From: Leucothrix mucor DSM 2157
GTDB lineage: Bacteria; Pseudomonadota; Gammaproteobacteria; Thiotrichales; Thiotrichaceae
Assembly: GCF_000419525.1 (NCBI RefSeq)
Contig: NZ_ATTE01000001.1
Span: 4,777,001 to 4,841,000 of the forward strand
Direction of reading: 5' to 3'
Length of the DNA: 64,000 nucleotides
Numbering within the stretch: the first letter of the stretch is position 1; each line of letters opens with the position of its first letter. A program made the translations under genes and the position numbers. This document shows positions 1-8,648 of this stretch, one piece after another. The notes under the pieces were generated by a model. That model was not told the origin of the DNA, made no database searches, and saw only the letters and a program-made list of their open reading frames with translations.

Positions 1-345
1 CGTAACAGCAGTCATCGTAAAGCGACACTGCAGAGTTTGTCTAACGCTGTGATTCTTCACGGTGGTATCAAGACTACTGTTGCTAAAGCTAAAGAATTGC
101 GTCGTGTTGTTGAGCCTCTAGTTACTCGCTCTAAGAGTGACAGTGTTCATAACCGTCGTATCGCTTTTGCTCGTCTACGTGATGATGTGACTGTAGGTAT
201 GTTGTTCAATGACCTAGGTCCTCGTTACAAAGAAAGAGCGGGTGGTTACATGCGTATCATCAAGTGTGGCTACCGTGCTGGTGACAACGCTCCAATGGCT
301 TACATTGAGTTTGTTGATCGCCCACAAGACACAGCATCTGCCTGA
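1..345 (+). CDS. rplQ: Ribosomal protein L17 (partial, 5' end missing)
   Basis: Frame 1 is open from the first base and reads [10 protein letters not shown], a segment that belongs near the N terminus of L17, so only about the first dozen residues lie outside the window. The conserved L17 features follow: [12 protein letters not shown], then NRRIAFAR, then [22 protein letters not shown], ending in a family-typical EFVDR and a short tail. L17 is a 50S subunit protein close to the peptide exit tunnel and is normally the last gene of the alpha operon (rpsM-rpsK-rpsD-rpoA-rplQ). The terminator just downstream fits that position. The ATG at 37 is not the start, because homology continues upstream of it. 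Confidence 0.97.
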   Translation, partial: RNSSHRKATLQSLSNAVILHGGIKTTVAKAKELRRVVEPLVTRSKSDSVHNRRIAFARLRDDVTVGMLFNDLGPRYKERAGGYMRIIKCGYRAGDNAPMAYIEFVDRPQDTASA

Positions 346-362
346 TTCTTGTTACAAGTTAT

Positions 363-393
363 AAAAAAAGCTGAGTTTATCTCGGCTTTTTTT
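363..393 (+). terminator. Rho-independent terminator after rplQ
   Basis: A hairpin with stem AAAGCTGAG / CTCGGCTTT (one G-T pair), loop TTTAT, is flanked by an A tract upstream and a T tract downstream. It lies 18 bases after the rplQ stop and should end the alpha operon. Confidence 0.85.
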
Positions 394-475
394 ATGCCCA
401 TTATTAAGTCGTTTGTATTTTAACTGTGTCATACTTTGTGAATTATTAGTGTTAACAATTTGCAGGATAAAGGTC

Positions 476-859
476 ATGGATACCGATCTGGTTAAGGTAG
501 AACCCGCTGAAAGCTCCAGAAAATCGGCTCGCGCTTTTAGTTACGGAAACATCATCGCAGCGTTGTTTCCACCCTTGTTTGTGCTGTGGTTTGGCGCATC
601 AATTATTGTCTATGCGATACTACGGCACCATCCCAATCCTCGTGTCGGTTTCTATACGCAAAGAGCGGCTTATTATTACTATGCTATAGCCGGATCACTA
701 GTTCCTATTCTTACATTCGCTCCGAGTGGATTTTTAAAGAATTATTGGCTCTATCTATGGGCTATTTGTGGCGTAGTTCTGATAACATTGTCCGTCCTGT
801 TGATTCGTCAGATCAATCGGGAGTCCTGGGAAGATATTGAATACAAAGGTAAATCATGA
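476..859 (+). CDS. Small membrane protein coupled to bioB, function unknown
   Basis: This encodes a 127-residue protein with a polar N terminus (about 25 residues) and three hydrophobic segments at roughly residues 27-48, 66-84 and 90-110, followed by a charged C terminus. I chose the ATG at 476 because GGATAAAGG precedes it at a suitable distance; an upstream in-frame start at 413 would add residues with no ribosome binding site. Its stop codon overlaps the bioB start (ATGA), so the two are almost certainly cotranscribed and translationally coupled. I do not recognise the family. It has no pore or transporter motif that I can see. The coupling invites a link to biotin metabolism, but that is only inference. 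Confidence 0.75.
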   Translation: MDTDLVKVEPAESSRKSARAFSYGNIIAALFPPLFVLWFGASIIVYAILRHHPNPRVGFYTQRAAYYYYAIAGSLVPILTFAPSGFLKNYWLYLWAICGVVLITLSVLLIRQINRESWEDIEYKGKS

Positions 860-1818
860 ACGAATTGCGCAATAATTGGACCGTCGAAGAAGTTGAAGAA
901 TTATTTGATCTGCCGTTTAACGATCTGATATTTCGTGCACATCAGTTGCATCGTGAAAACTTCCAACCAAATGAAGTACAAATTAGTACCTTGTTGAGTA
1001 TCAAAACCGGTGCTTGTCCGGAAGATTGTTCGTATTGCTCACAGAGCGCGATTAACGACACTGGTCTTGAGAAGGAGCGCTTGCTTGAGCTTGAAGCTGT
1101 TAAGTCAGCGGCTGCTGAAGCTAAAGCCAATGGCGCAACCCGTTTTTGTATGGGTGCTGCATGGCGTAACCCGACGGATAAAAGTCTGGATAAAGTAATC
1201 GATATGGTTACTGAAGTGCGTGGTATGGGTCTTGAGACGTGTGTAACGCTAGGTATGCTTAAGCAAGAGCAGGCTAAGCGCCTTAAAGATGCTGGCCTTG
1301 ACTACTACAATCACAATCTTGATACCTCTCCAGAGTTCTACGGCAGTGTTATCACTACCCGTACTTATCAGGATCGTATCGATACCTTACAGTTTGTTCG
1401 TGATGCAGGTATTAACGTGTGTTCTGGTGGTATCTTAGGAATGGGTGAAACCCGTCGTGACCGCGCGCGTTTACTGCAGCAGTTATCTAACTTGCCACAG
1501 CACCCTGAATCAGTGCCTATCAATGACTTAGTTCAAGTTAAAGGTACGCCTTTAGATGGTATTGATAAGCTGGATGCTTTCGAGTTTATTCGCACAGTGG
1601 CGGTTGCTCGTATCATGATGCCAAAGTCCTATGTACGCTTGTCAGCGGGTCGTACTGAGATGAATGAGCAGACTCAGGCTCTATGTTTCTTCGCTGGTGC
1701 CAATTCAATGTTCTATGGCGACCGTTTATTGACGACTGATAATCCAGATGAGAATCACGATCAGGTTCTATTTGGCAAGTTGGGAATTGAGCCTGAGAAG
1801 GCTAGAGTTTCTGCTTAA
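856..1818 (+). CDS. bioB: Biotin synthase
   Basis: BioB is a radical SAM enzyme that inserts sulfur into dethiobiotin in the last step of biotin synthesis. The radical SAM cluster motif CxxxCxxC is seen as C54, C58 and C61 ([10 protein letters not shown]). Downstream are the family signatures [17 protein letters not shown] and the arginine-containing RLSAGR near residue 260. The second Fe-S cluster is the sacrificial sulfur donor in this family. The length of 320 residues is close to the usual 315-350. It overlaps the preceding membrane protein gene by four bases and is followed by a strong terminator. No other bio genes are in the window. Confidence 0.97.
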   Translation: MNELRNNWTVEEVEELFDLPFNDLIFRAHQLHRENFQPNEVQISTLLSIKTGACPEDCSYCSQSAINDTGLEKERLLELEAVKSAAAEAKANGATRFCMGAAWRNPTDKSLDKVIDMVTEVRGMGLETCVTLGMLKQEQAKRLKDAGLDYYNHNLDTSPEFYGSVITTRTYQDRIDTLQFVRDAGINVCSGGILGMGETRRDRARLLQQLSNLPQHPESVPINDLVQVKGTPLDGIDKLDAFEFIRTVAVARIMMPKSYVRLSAGRTEMNEQTQALCFFAGANSMFYGDRLLTTDNPDENHDQVLFGKLGIEPEKARVSA

Positions 1819-1838
1819 GCTAAATCGTAAGGGCAAAT

Positions 1839-1869
1839 AAAAAAGGGAATCGTAATGATTCCCTTTTTT
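1839..1869. terminator. Bidirectional Rho-independent terminator between bioB and rdgC
   Basis: A perfect 13-bp stem, AAAAAAGGGAATC / GATTCCCTTTTTT, with a GTAAT loop has A and T tracts on both sides. It can therefore terminate bioB from the left and the bolA/rdgC transcripts from the right. Confidence 0.85.
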
Positions 1870-1986
1870 GTGCCCAACACTCCTAAAAACCTAGCTTATA
1901 AACCTCGAAAGTAGCAGTGACAACTCCGCGAGCAGTGGTTTTCAGTAATGGTGAGCCTTTGCTTATAAGAAAGTTATAAACAAATT

Positions 1987-2877
1987 TTAAGTGAACTGCT
2001 TAACTAAATCTGGAATCATCTGCGATAACTCGCCAGTCATTAGCGTAAACTCAATGTCCATTCGCTCTTCATGAGACTGTGGATCTTGCTCGTTCATTTT
2101 CTCATCTAGCACATCAAGAAACTTCAGCTTTTTAACGACCATATCTTCGCCAACCACAAAGCTCACTTTGTTGTCCCAAATCAGTGCTAGCTTGGAAACA
2201 TATTTGCCGCTTTCCAAGTTAGTCTTAACGTCATCCGTTCCAAGCTCATGTTTCTTAAATGCTGCTACGCCAGTATTATCACCGCTGCCTTTTAGCTCGC
2301 ACTCATCGCCGATCACAAATGGCTCAGGTGCTTTGTAATCTGATAACCATTGAGTCAGGCATGGGCTAACTGCTTCAGTCTTAGGCGGAACAACAGGCAG
2401 GCTACCAATCGTCTTACGCAGTAGCGTACTAAAGGTCTCAGCGCGAGATGGCGAAGACGTATTAATTACCAACCAGCCACCAGCAGGATCAATCCAGGCA
2501 TCCATTTTTTGAGTGCGGGTAAATGCTCTTGGCAGTAATTCATCTTCGATACGCTCACGAAGCTCTTTCTTTTCTTTCGAGCCGACTTTGCGACTCTCGC
2601 GATCCTGAATCTCGATCACTCGCTCATCAAGCTCTTCACGAACGACAGACGCTGGTAACAAACGCTCTTGGCGTGCCATCGTTAGCAGAATGAAGCCATT
2701 AGCCGAATGTGTATATGACTCTGAGTTTTTGCCCAGTGGCGGTACCCAGCCCATACTTTCGCGCTGCATGGCGGAGCACTCTGTAAATGGTTTTCCGCTT
2801 AGTTCCTCGTGGAGTGCTTCTGCATCGAGGGTGAAGTCCTTTTCGAACTGATAGAGATATAGATTTTTAAACCACAT
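1987..2877 (-). CDS. rdgC: Recombination-associated protein RdgC
   Basis: RdgC is a ring-forming, nonspecific DNA-binding protein that modulates RecA activity and replication-fork metabolism. The protein begins MWFKNLYLYQF, the hallmark N terminus of the family, and at 296 residues is close to the E. coli protein (303). Other family features are ESMGWVPPLG and the internal LPRAFTRTQKMDAWIDP block. The ATG at 2877 is chosen because it matches the family start; a longer version using TTG at 2925 adds unrelated residues. No strong Shine-Dalgarno sequence is visible. bolA lies upstream on the same strand with an 80-base gap. Confidence 0.95.
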   Translation of the reverse strand: MWFKNLYLYQFEKDFTLDAEALHEELSGKPFTECSAMQRESMGWVPPLGKNSESYTHSANGFILLTMARQERLLPASVVREELDERVIEIQDRESRKVGSKEKKELRERIEDELLPRAFTRTQKMDAWIDPAGGWLVINTSSPSRAETFSTLLRKTIGSLPVVPPKTEAVSPCLTQWLSDYKAPEPFVIGDECELKGSGDNTGVAAFKKHELGTDDVKTNLESGKYVSKLALIWDNKVSFVVGEDMVVKKLKFLDVLDEKMNEQDPQSHEERMDIEFTLMTGELSQMIPDLVKQFT

Positions 2878-2957
2878 ATAATTTTTATCACTTAGCTGGG
2901 AAATCGAGGCGCGATTATGCACCAAATACTAATGTTGTACAAAGTTAAGCCACAATC

Positions 2958-3272
2958 TTAATTGCTTTTGCCGCCACCAAGGCACTCTGGAGAGTCTGGG
3001 ACTTTACCTGATTTTGCAAAATATTCTTCAGGTGTCATTGTGTGAATGGCTAGAGCGTGGATGCTGTTTAATTCCTCACTCAATGTCTTGTTAATTAAGC
3101 GATGACGAGCCAGTAGCATCTTGCCAGCAAAGGCCTCAGATACCACGGTAACTTTGAAGTGAGACTCGGAGCCCGCAGGCACATTATGCATATAGCTTTC
3201 ATTGATAACATCGAGAAACTCGGGCTGGAAAGTCTCTTCGAGTTTTTGCTCAATAATTGATTGAATGGTCAT
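2958..3272 (-). CDS. bolA: BolA family regulator
   Basis: This 104-residue protein carries the BolA signature [19 protein letters not shown], the conserved RHRLIN and the [14 protein letters not shown] segment. A cysteine near the C terminus (SPECLGGG) resembles the SPPC of E. coli BolA. BolA proteins bind monothiol glutaredoxins and [2Fe-2S] clusters and affect morphology and stress responses; the conserved histidine is the cluster ligand candidate. AAGGA precedes the ATG at a suitable distance. The gene is divergent from moxR and upstream of rdgC. Confidence 0.93.
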   Translation of the reverse strand: MTIQSIIEQKLEETFQPEFLDVINESYMHNVPAGSESHFKVTVVSEAFAGKMLLARHRLINKTLSEELNSIHALAIHTMTPEEYFAKSGKVPDSPECLGGGKSN

Positions 3273-3379
3273 GAATTAAGAATCCTTAACGATGTGAAAG
3301 TACCTTGAAATCAGTAAGATCTGCTACCATGCTAAGCAGGCAACCTAATGACAATAAATAACGAAATCGGAAAGTCAGA

Positions 3380-4351
3380 ATGCAGCAGAAACAACAATTT
3401 GACAAGCTTCAGCAATATATCAGTGGAAAAATAATCGGGCAAAGTGAGTTGGTTAACCGACTGCTGATTGCAATGTTGGCGGATGGCCATTTATTGGTTG
3501 AGGGTGCGCCGGGCTTGGCTAAAACACGAGCCATCCAAGTGTTGAGTCAGGCGGTTGAAGGTGACTTCCATCGTGTTCAATTTACACCCGATTTACTACC
3601 TGCCGATATTACCGGTACTGAAATATTCCAGCCGCAAACTGGCGAGTTTCAATTTCGCAAAGGGCCGTTATTTCATAACTTAGTTTTAGCCGATGAGATT
3701 AACCGTGCACCCGCTAAAGTTCAGTCAGCGTTGTTAGAGGCTATGGCCGAACGTCAGATCACTGTTGCAGGTACTACGTATCCTTTGTCTGAACCGTTTA
3801 TGGTAATGGCGACGCAAAACCCAATCGAGCAAGAGGGTACCTATCATCTGCCAGAAGCACAGCTCGACCGCTTCTTAATGCATGTGAAAGTGGGATATCC
3901 AAGCCTCGAAGCTGAGCAGCAGATTCTCCATCTAAACCGTGCTGAAGCCTTGCAGCAGATCAAGCACGAAGTGACTGAGCCCGCAATTCAGCTCAGTAAA
4001 GATGATATTTTGGCTGCACGCCAGCAAGTTATGCAGATGTATATGGCTGACAGTGTTGAACAGTATTTGCTACAACTGGTTATGGCGACGCGTCAACCAG
4101 AAGCTTATGGCGATGCATTGACGGGTGTGATTGCCTTTGGTGCAAGCCCACGCGCCACGATGGCTCTGGATCGTTGTGCCAGAGCGCATGCATGGCTCCA
4201 AGGCCGTGATTACGTCGGGCCGGATGATGTGCAAGCAATCGCACACGATGTATTGCGTCACCGTATTTTGCTAACTTTTGAAGGCGAAGCTGCCGGACAA
4301 ACCAGCGATCAGGTAATCGACACGCTGCTAAGTTTGGTTGCAGTGCCCTGA
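3380..4351 (+). CDS. MoxR-family AAA+ ATPase
   Basis: MoxR ATPases act as chaperones that mature or insert metal cofactors or remodel partners carrying von Willebrand A (VWA) domains. The Walker A motif is GAPGLAKT (residues 42-49), Walker B is LVLADE (101-106) and sensor 1 is MATQNP. The AAA lid 2 domain fills the C-terminal third. The length of 323 residues is typical. GGAAAG precedes the ATG. It is the first gene of a six-gene operon with DUF58, DUF4381, two VWA proteins and BatD, the classical MoxR/Bat layout. Its clients are therefore probably the VWA proteins encoded downstream. Confidence 0.94.
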   Translation: MQQKQQFDKLQQYISGKIIGQSELVNRLLIAMLADGHLLVEGAPGLAKTRAIQVLSQAVEGDFHRVQFTPDLLPADITGTEIFQPQTGEFQFRKGPLFHNLVLADEINRAPAKVQSALLEAMAERQITVAGTTYPLSEPFMVMATQNPIEQEGTYHLPEAQLDRFLMHVKVGYPSLEAEQQILHLNRAEALQQIKHEVTEPAIQLSKDDILAARQQVMQMYMADSVEQYLLQLVMATRQPEAYGDALTGVIAFGASPRATMALDRCARAHAWLQGRDYVGPDDVQAIAHDVLRHRILLTFEGEAAGQTSDQVIDTLLSLVAVP

Positions 4352-4353
4352 TT

Positions 4354-5283
4354 ATGAGCAACACTGAACAGGCTATGGGTGAAAACCTAATCTTCAGTTC
4401 GTTGGATGCTTTAATTCAACAGCAGCAATCGGCTCGTTTGTTGCAACAAAGCGGGCGTCGTCGTAAAGCCGCTCGTCAAATCGGAAATCACCATGTGCGT
4501 CAGCTTGGGCGGGGAATGGAGTTTGCAGAGTCCCGTCCTTACAGCCCCGGCGATGATATTCGCAGTATGGATTGGAAAGTGACTGCTCGTACTGGCGAGC
4601 CACACACTAAATTATTCGAAGAAGAGCGCGAACGTCCTGTTTTACTCTGGTGCGACTTTCGTCCCGGCATGTTTTTCGCAACCCGCGGCCAGTTTAAATC
4701 AGTCGTTATGACTGAGCTTGCTAGTCTCGTTGCCTGGAAAAGCTGGATTGACGGGGATAGGGTTGGTGGCATGTTTGTAGCGGCTAATAACCACGACGAG
4801 CTTCGTCCCGCTCGCAGTAAAAGTGCCGTCCTACATCTACTGCAGCAGCTATCGCTGGAATCTAAACAGATGCCAGACTTTAGTGCCCAAGCGCCTTCCT
4901 TGGCGGAGTCTTGGAGGCGATTACACCGAGTATTGTCTCCTGGTTGTCAAGTGACGTTACTGAGTGACTTTCGTGGTTTAGATGAAGCTGCTGAGCAACA
5001 GCTAAAACGCATTGCCCGACGTGCCACCGTCACGTTGATTGTGATTAGTGATCCTTTTGAGCACCAACTACCCGAACGTACCCGCCTCAGCCTCAGTGAT
5101 GGCCTACGATTTTTAAAGTTGAATACCGCTAAAGATAAAGTACGTGATGAATATCAGCAACGCGACCTTAGTCATTCAGAGCGTTTGCAACAACTGGCGG
5201 TGCAATGTTATGCCAGCCTGATTAATATCTCCACGCAGGATGATATGCAGCAGCGATTGGCAAAACTGAGGGGAGTGCTCTAA
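4354..5283 (+). CDS. DUF58 domain protein of the MoxR/Bat operon
   Basis: This 309-residue soluble protein has the DUF58 signature block at about residues 52-82: GRGMEFAESRPYSPGDDIR followed by MDWKVTARTG. The remainder has a VWA-like alternating fold pattern (VLLWCDFRPGM and later VTLLSDFRGL). DUF58 proteins almost always sit beside moxR and are thought to be partners of the ATPase. The start lies two bases after the moxR stop, and the stop overlaps the ATG of the next gene, so translation is coupled. The exact biochemical role is unknown for the family. Confidence 0.9.
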   Translation: MSNTEQAMGENLIFSSLDALIQQQQSARLLQQSGRRRKAARQIGNHHVRQLGRGMEFAESRPYSPGDDIRSMDWKVTARTGEPHTKLFEEERERPVLLWCDFRPGMFFATRGQFKSVVMTELASLVAWKSWIDGDRVGGMFVAANNHDELRPARSKSAVLHLLQQLSLESKQMPDFSAQAPSLAESWRRLHRVLSPGCQVTLLSDFRGLDEAAEQQLKRIARRATVTLIVISDPFEHQLPERTRLSLSDGLRFLKLNTAKDKVRDEYQQRDLSHSERLQQLAVQCYASLINISTQDDMQQRLAKLRGVL

Positions 5284-5762
5284 TGAATCCCTTGGACGAA
5301 TTAAAAGATATTCACCTACCGACATCTGTTGATTGGTGGCCTCTAGCCCCCGGTTGGTGGGTGCTGGCTGCCTTAATCTTGGTTGTTCTGGCATTGCTTA
5401 TTCTAAAACGCTCACGTAATCGCAAGCATCGCCAATTAACTCAAGCCGCCATTGGCTCGCTGGATCAGCTGGCGCAAGATACAACGCTGGATAAAGCTGA
5501 GTGGCTAAAAGCACTATCAAGCTTACTACGTCAAATCGTGATTAATTTTCATGGGCGCCAAGCCGGTGCCGGACTTGTTGGCAAAGATTGGCTTGCATAC
5601 CTTGATCGACAGGGCGGCGGCCAAGAGTTCAGTCAAGGCGTGGGTCAAGTCATTGCATCTCAGCCTTATCAGCAAAGTGGTGATTATGATCGCGAAGCCT
5701 TGCTGAAACTGGTGCGTCATTGGGTTAAGCGCCAGCGCTGTGGAGGATCATCCGATGCTTGA
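5283..5762 (+). CDS. DUF4381 membrane protein
   Basis: This 159-residue protein starts with a short region followed by a single transmembrane segment (about residues 21-41, WWVLAALILVVLALLIL) and a cytoplasmic helical domain ending WVKRQRC. Length, topology and position between DUF58 and the first VWA protein match the DUF4381 family found in gammaproteobacterial MoxR/Bat operons. The start overlaps the DUF58 stop by one base. No catalytic motif is evident; it is presumably a membrane adaptor of the complex. Confidence 0.82.
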   Translation: MNPLDELKDIHLPTSVDWWPLAPGWWVLAALILVVLALLILKRSRNRKHRQLTQAAIGSLDQLAQDTTLDKAEWLKALSSLLRQIVINFHGRQAGAGLVGKDWLAYLDRQGGGQEFSQGVGQVIASQPYQQSGDYDREALLKLVRHWVKRQRCGGSSDA

Positions 5763-6729
5763 GTGGGAATGGATCTGGGCGTTTTATTTATTGCCAATAC
5801 CACTACTGGTTTGGTTGATTTTCAAGCCTCAAACAGAACGCAATGGGGCAAGCTTACGAGTCCCTTTTTTACAGGACTTACCTGAGCAAGTGGATGCTGA
5901 AACCTCACGTAGTTGGCGCTGGTTAGCAAAGCTATTAGTCGTGTTGGCCTGGTGCTCATTGGTTACTGGTTTAGCCCGTCCTGTAATGGTTGGTGAGTTA
6001 GTGCAGTTACCAATGAGTGGACGCAACTTGATGCTAGCTGTCGATTTATCCCTCAGTATGCAAGAGCGGGATTATCAACTGGGTAACACCTATGTTGACC
6101 GGTTAACGGCGACTAAATACGTTGCCGGAGACTTCATTGAGCGTCGCGAAGGCGACCGGATTGGTTTGATCCTATTTGGTGATCAGGCGTATCTGCAAGC
6201 TCCGCTAACCTTCGACCGTAAAACAGTACGCCGCTTACTTGAAGAATCCGCGTTGGGCTTGGCAGGGCGAAATACAGCCATCGGTGATGCCATTGGTTTA
6301 GCCCTCAAGCGACTAAACGAAGAGCCAGATACTGAGCATATTTTAGTGCTAATGACCGATGGCGAGAATACCGCCGGTGTGGTCTCTGTCGAAGATGCTG
6401 CCGAGATGGCCGCTAAAAATGGTCTGAAAATCTACACAGTCGGAATTGGCTCTGAGCAAAATAACGCATTGGACTTTTTCAGTCGGCAAAGTGCCTCCGG
6501 TTTGGATGAAGAGACCCTGAAGAAAATAGCTGATATGACAGGCGGACGTTACTTCCGTGCCCGCGACACCGACAGTTTTAGAGATATTTACGAAGAGCTA
6601 GATCGCTTGGAGCCCATTGAGCGTAACCAGCAACAATGGCGGCCGCGTACTGATTTATTCTTCTGGCCTTTAGCGCTAGCACTGTTATTGGCATTGTCCG
6701 CCGTGATTATGCGGGAGAAGGCACTGTGA
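5755..6729 (+). CDS. BatA-like von Willebrand A membrane protein
   Basis: The 324-residue protein has two N-terminal membrane segments (about residues 7-24 and 57-73), a VWA domain with an intact metal ion-dependent adhesion site (DLSLS: D97, S99, S101; later TDGEN), and a C-terminal membrane helix at about residues 300-318. The ATG at 5755 is chosen because GGAGG lies eight bases upstream; an in-frame ATG at 5740 precedes that ribosome binding site. The start lies inside the end of the DUF4381 gene. BatA-type proteins sit in the inner membrane with the VWA domain in the periplasm. They were linked to aerotolerance in Bacteroides; the role in this organism is inferred only. Confidence 0.9.
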   Translation: MLEWEWIWAFYLLPIPLLVWLIFKPQTERNGASLRVPFLQDLPEQVDAETSRSWRWLAKLLVVLAWCSLVTGLARPVMVGELVQLPMSGRNLMLAVDLSLSMQERDYQLGNTYVDRLTATKYVAGDFIERREGDRIGLILFGDQAYLQAPLTFDRKTVRRLLEESALGLAGRNTAIGDAIGLALKRLNEEPDTEHILVLMTDGENTAGVVSVEDAAEMAAKNGLKIYTVGIGSEQNNALDFFSRQSASGLDEETLKKIADMTGGRYFRARDTDSFRDIYEELDRLEPIERNQQQWRPRTDLFFWPLALALLLALSAVIMREKAL

Positions 6730-8648
6730 GTAATTTCCAAGACTTTCACTTTTTATATCCTCATTGGTTTTTTCTGTTGCCGCTAATCCTGTTGGTTTGG
6801 TGGTGGCTGGCAAAGCAAGTTGGCAACAGTCAGGCATGGCAGCATTTTATCGATGAGCGTCTGCGGCCATTTGTGATTAGTGGTCAGGATGGCGTAGCCG
6901 GTGCATCCGTGCGTCATTTGCTATTAATTGCCGGATTGATTGCCATTATTGCGTTGGCGGGTCCTAGTTGGCAAAAGCGCTCTGCGCCAGCATTTCAGGC
7001 ACAGCAGGGCCTAGTGCTGGTATTGGATTTATCTAGCTCGATGTTGGTGGCGGATGTCACGCCCAATCGCTTAGAGCGTGCGCGCTTCAAGCTCATGGAT
7101 TTACTGAAAAACCGCAAAGAAGGCCAAACAGGCTTGGTGGTATTTGCTGGAGATGCATTCGCCGTTTCGCCACTCACCGATGATGTTGAAAACATCATTG
7201 AGCAAGCTAAAAACCTGTCACCGGATATCATGCCAATACAAGGTAGTCGCTTGTTTCGCGGGATTGATGAAGCGGTTGAGTTATTACAGCAGGCTGGTTA
7301 CCCCAAGGGCGACATCTTATTAATTACAGACGGCAGCTTTGACCAAAACAGAACCTTAAGTCGTGCAGAAGCGGCTAACGAGTCTGGCTATCGCGTCTCT
7401 GTAGCCGCCATTGGTACGGCAGATGGCGGGCCGATTGTATTGTCAAATGGTGAAATATTACGTAACGCTCAAGGTCAGGTGGTTATTGCTCAATTGGATG
7501 CCGACTCCTTGCAACAGATTGCTGCACAAGGTGGAGGCCTCTTTCAACAGTTGAGCCTTACCGATCAGGAAGTTAATCGTTTCGCACAATTTTTTGAAAC
7601 AGAGAATAGTGGCGTGTTGGATGATCGTCAGCAAGCGGTTGAGCATTGGCAAAATGAAGGTATTTGGCTGTTGTTTCTGCTGATACCTTTCGCATTGCTG
7701 ATGTTCCGTAAAGGGTACCTGTTTTCACTGGCCGCCGTATGTGTGGTCAGTAGTGCTTTATTGCCACAGCCTGTTCAAGCTTTCAGCTGGGATGAGCTAT
7801 GGTTAAATGCAGATCAACGTGCTCACAAAGCCTTGTTGGAAGAGAAGCCAGAAGAGGCTAAAAACTTATTTGAATCGCCAGAGTGGAAAGCATCAGCAGC
7901 TTATCGCAATGGTGATTTTGAGGAGTCGGCCAGTATTTTTGCACAGAATCAGCGTGCTGATGATTGGTACAACCAAGGCAATGCGCTGGCTAAAGCTGAA
8001 AAGCTGGATGAGGCAATCGCGGCTTATGGCAAAGCGCTGGAGTTACAAGCTGATCATGCGGATGCCAAGTTTAATCAGGATTTACTGAAAAAAATGAAGG
8101 AACAACAAGAGCAACAGAATCAGGATCAAAAGCAGAAGGATAAGCAGGACGATAAAGACCAGGAAGACTCAGAAGATAAGCAAAAGAGCGACACTAAGCA
8201 GCAACAAAAAGAAGATCAGCAGGGCTCATCTGATAAGCCCGATTCTCAAAAAAGTGAGTCGTCTGATGATCAGGATGCTGATAGCAAGCAAGGCGAGAAA
8301 AGTCAGCAAGAGAAAGACGCTGACGAAAAGGATACCCAGCAAGCTCAGGATCAGCAAAAGTCCAAGCAAGAGCAGGCTGACCAAGCTCGAAAAGAAGCCG
8401 AGGAAGCCAGAGACAAACAAGCGGAGGAGCAGGGTGAGCAAGAGGCTGATGAAAAAGCTGAACAGCAAGCCGCGAAGCCAGCTGTGAGCGAACAACCAAT
8501 GACTGAAGAAGAAAAGCAACAGGCGCAGCGTACCAAGCAATGGCTACGCAAAATACCAGATGATAGTGCTGGCTTATGGCGTCGTAAATTTCAGTATCAA
8601 TATCGTCAGCGCCAGCCGGTGAATAATGGTGGAGAGCAGTTATGGTAA
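6726..8648 (+). CDS. BatB/BatC-like VWA-TPR fusion protein
   Basis: The start is a GTG overlapping the previous stop (GTGA). The 640-residue protein contains two N-terminal membrane helices, a VWA domain with intact metal site DLSSS (D101, S103, S105) and TDGSF, two further hydrophobic segments near residues 309-345, then a TPR region (DWYNQGNALAKAEKLDEAIA, about residues 415-455). This is followed by about 130 residues made almost only of Gln, Lys, Asp, Glu and Ser, and a short conserved basic end rich in Arg and Gln. In some bacteria BatB (VWA) and BatC (TPR) are separate; here they are one protein. The charged tail is probably disordered. Confidence 0.9.
   Translation: MSNFQDFHFLYPHWFFLLPLILLVWWWLAKQVGNSQAWQHFIDERLRPFVISGQDGVAGASVRHLLLIAGLIAIIALAGPSWQKRSAPAFQAQQGLVLVLDLSSSMLVADVTPNRLERARFKLMDLLKNRKEGQTGLVVFAGDAFAVSPLTDDVENIIEQAKNLSPDIMPIQGSRLFRGIDEAVELLQQAGYPKGDILLITDGSFDQNRTLSRAEAANESGYRVSVAAIGTADGGPIVLSNGEILRNAQGQVVIAQLDADSLQQIAAQGGGLFQQLSLTDQEVNRFAQFFETENSGVLDDRQQAVEHWQNEGIWLLFLLIPFALLMFRKGYLFSLAAVCVVSSALLPQPVQAFSWDELWLNADQRAHKALLEEKPEEAKNLFESPEWKASAAYRNGDFEESASIFAQNQRADDWYNQGNALAKAEKLDEAIAAYGKALELQADHADAKFNQDLLKKMKEQQEQQNQDQKQKDKQDDKDQEDSEDKQKSDTKQQQKEDQQGSSDKPDSQKSESSDDQDADSKQGEKSQQEKDADEKDTQQAQDQQKSKQEQADQARKEAEEARDKQAEEQGEQEADEKAEQQAAKPAVSEQPMTEEEKQQAQRTKQWLRKIPDDSAGLWRRKFQYQYRQRQPVNNGGEQLW

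Noticed and set aside
8194-8540. Long leucine-rich minus-strand ORFs under the BatB/C tail
   Set aside because: They are the antisense of a Gln/Lys/Glu repeat-rich coding region, which creates long open frames by composition.
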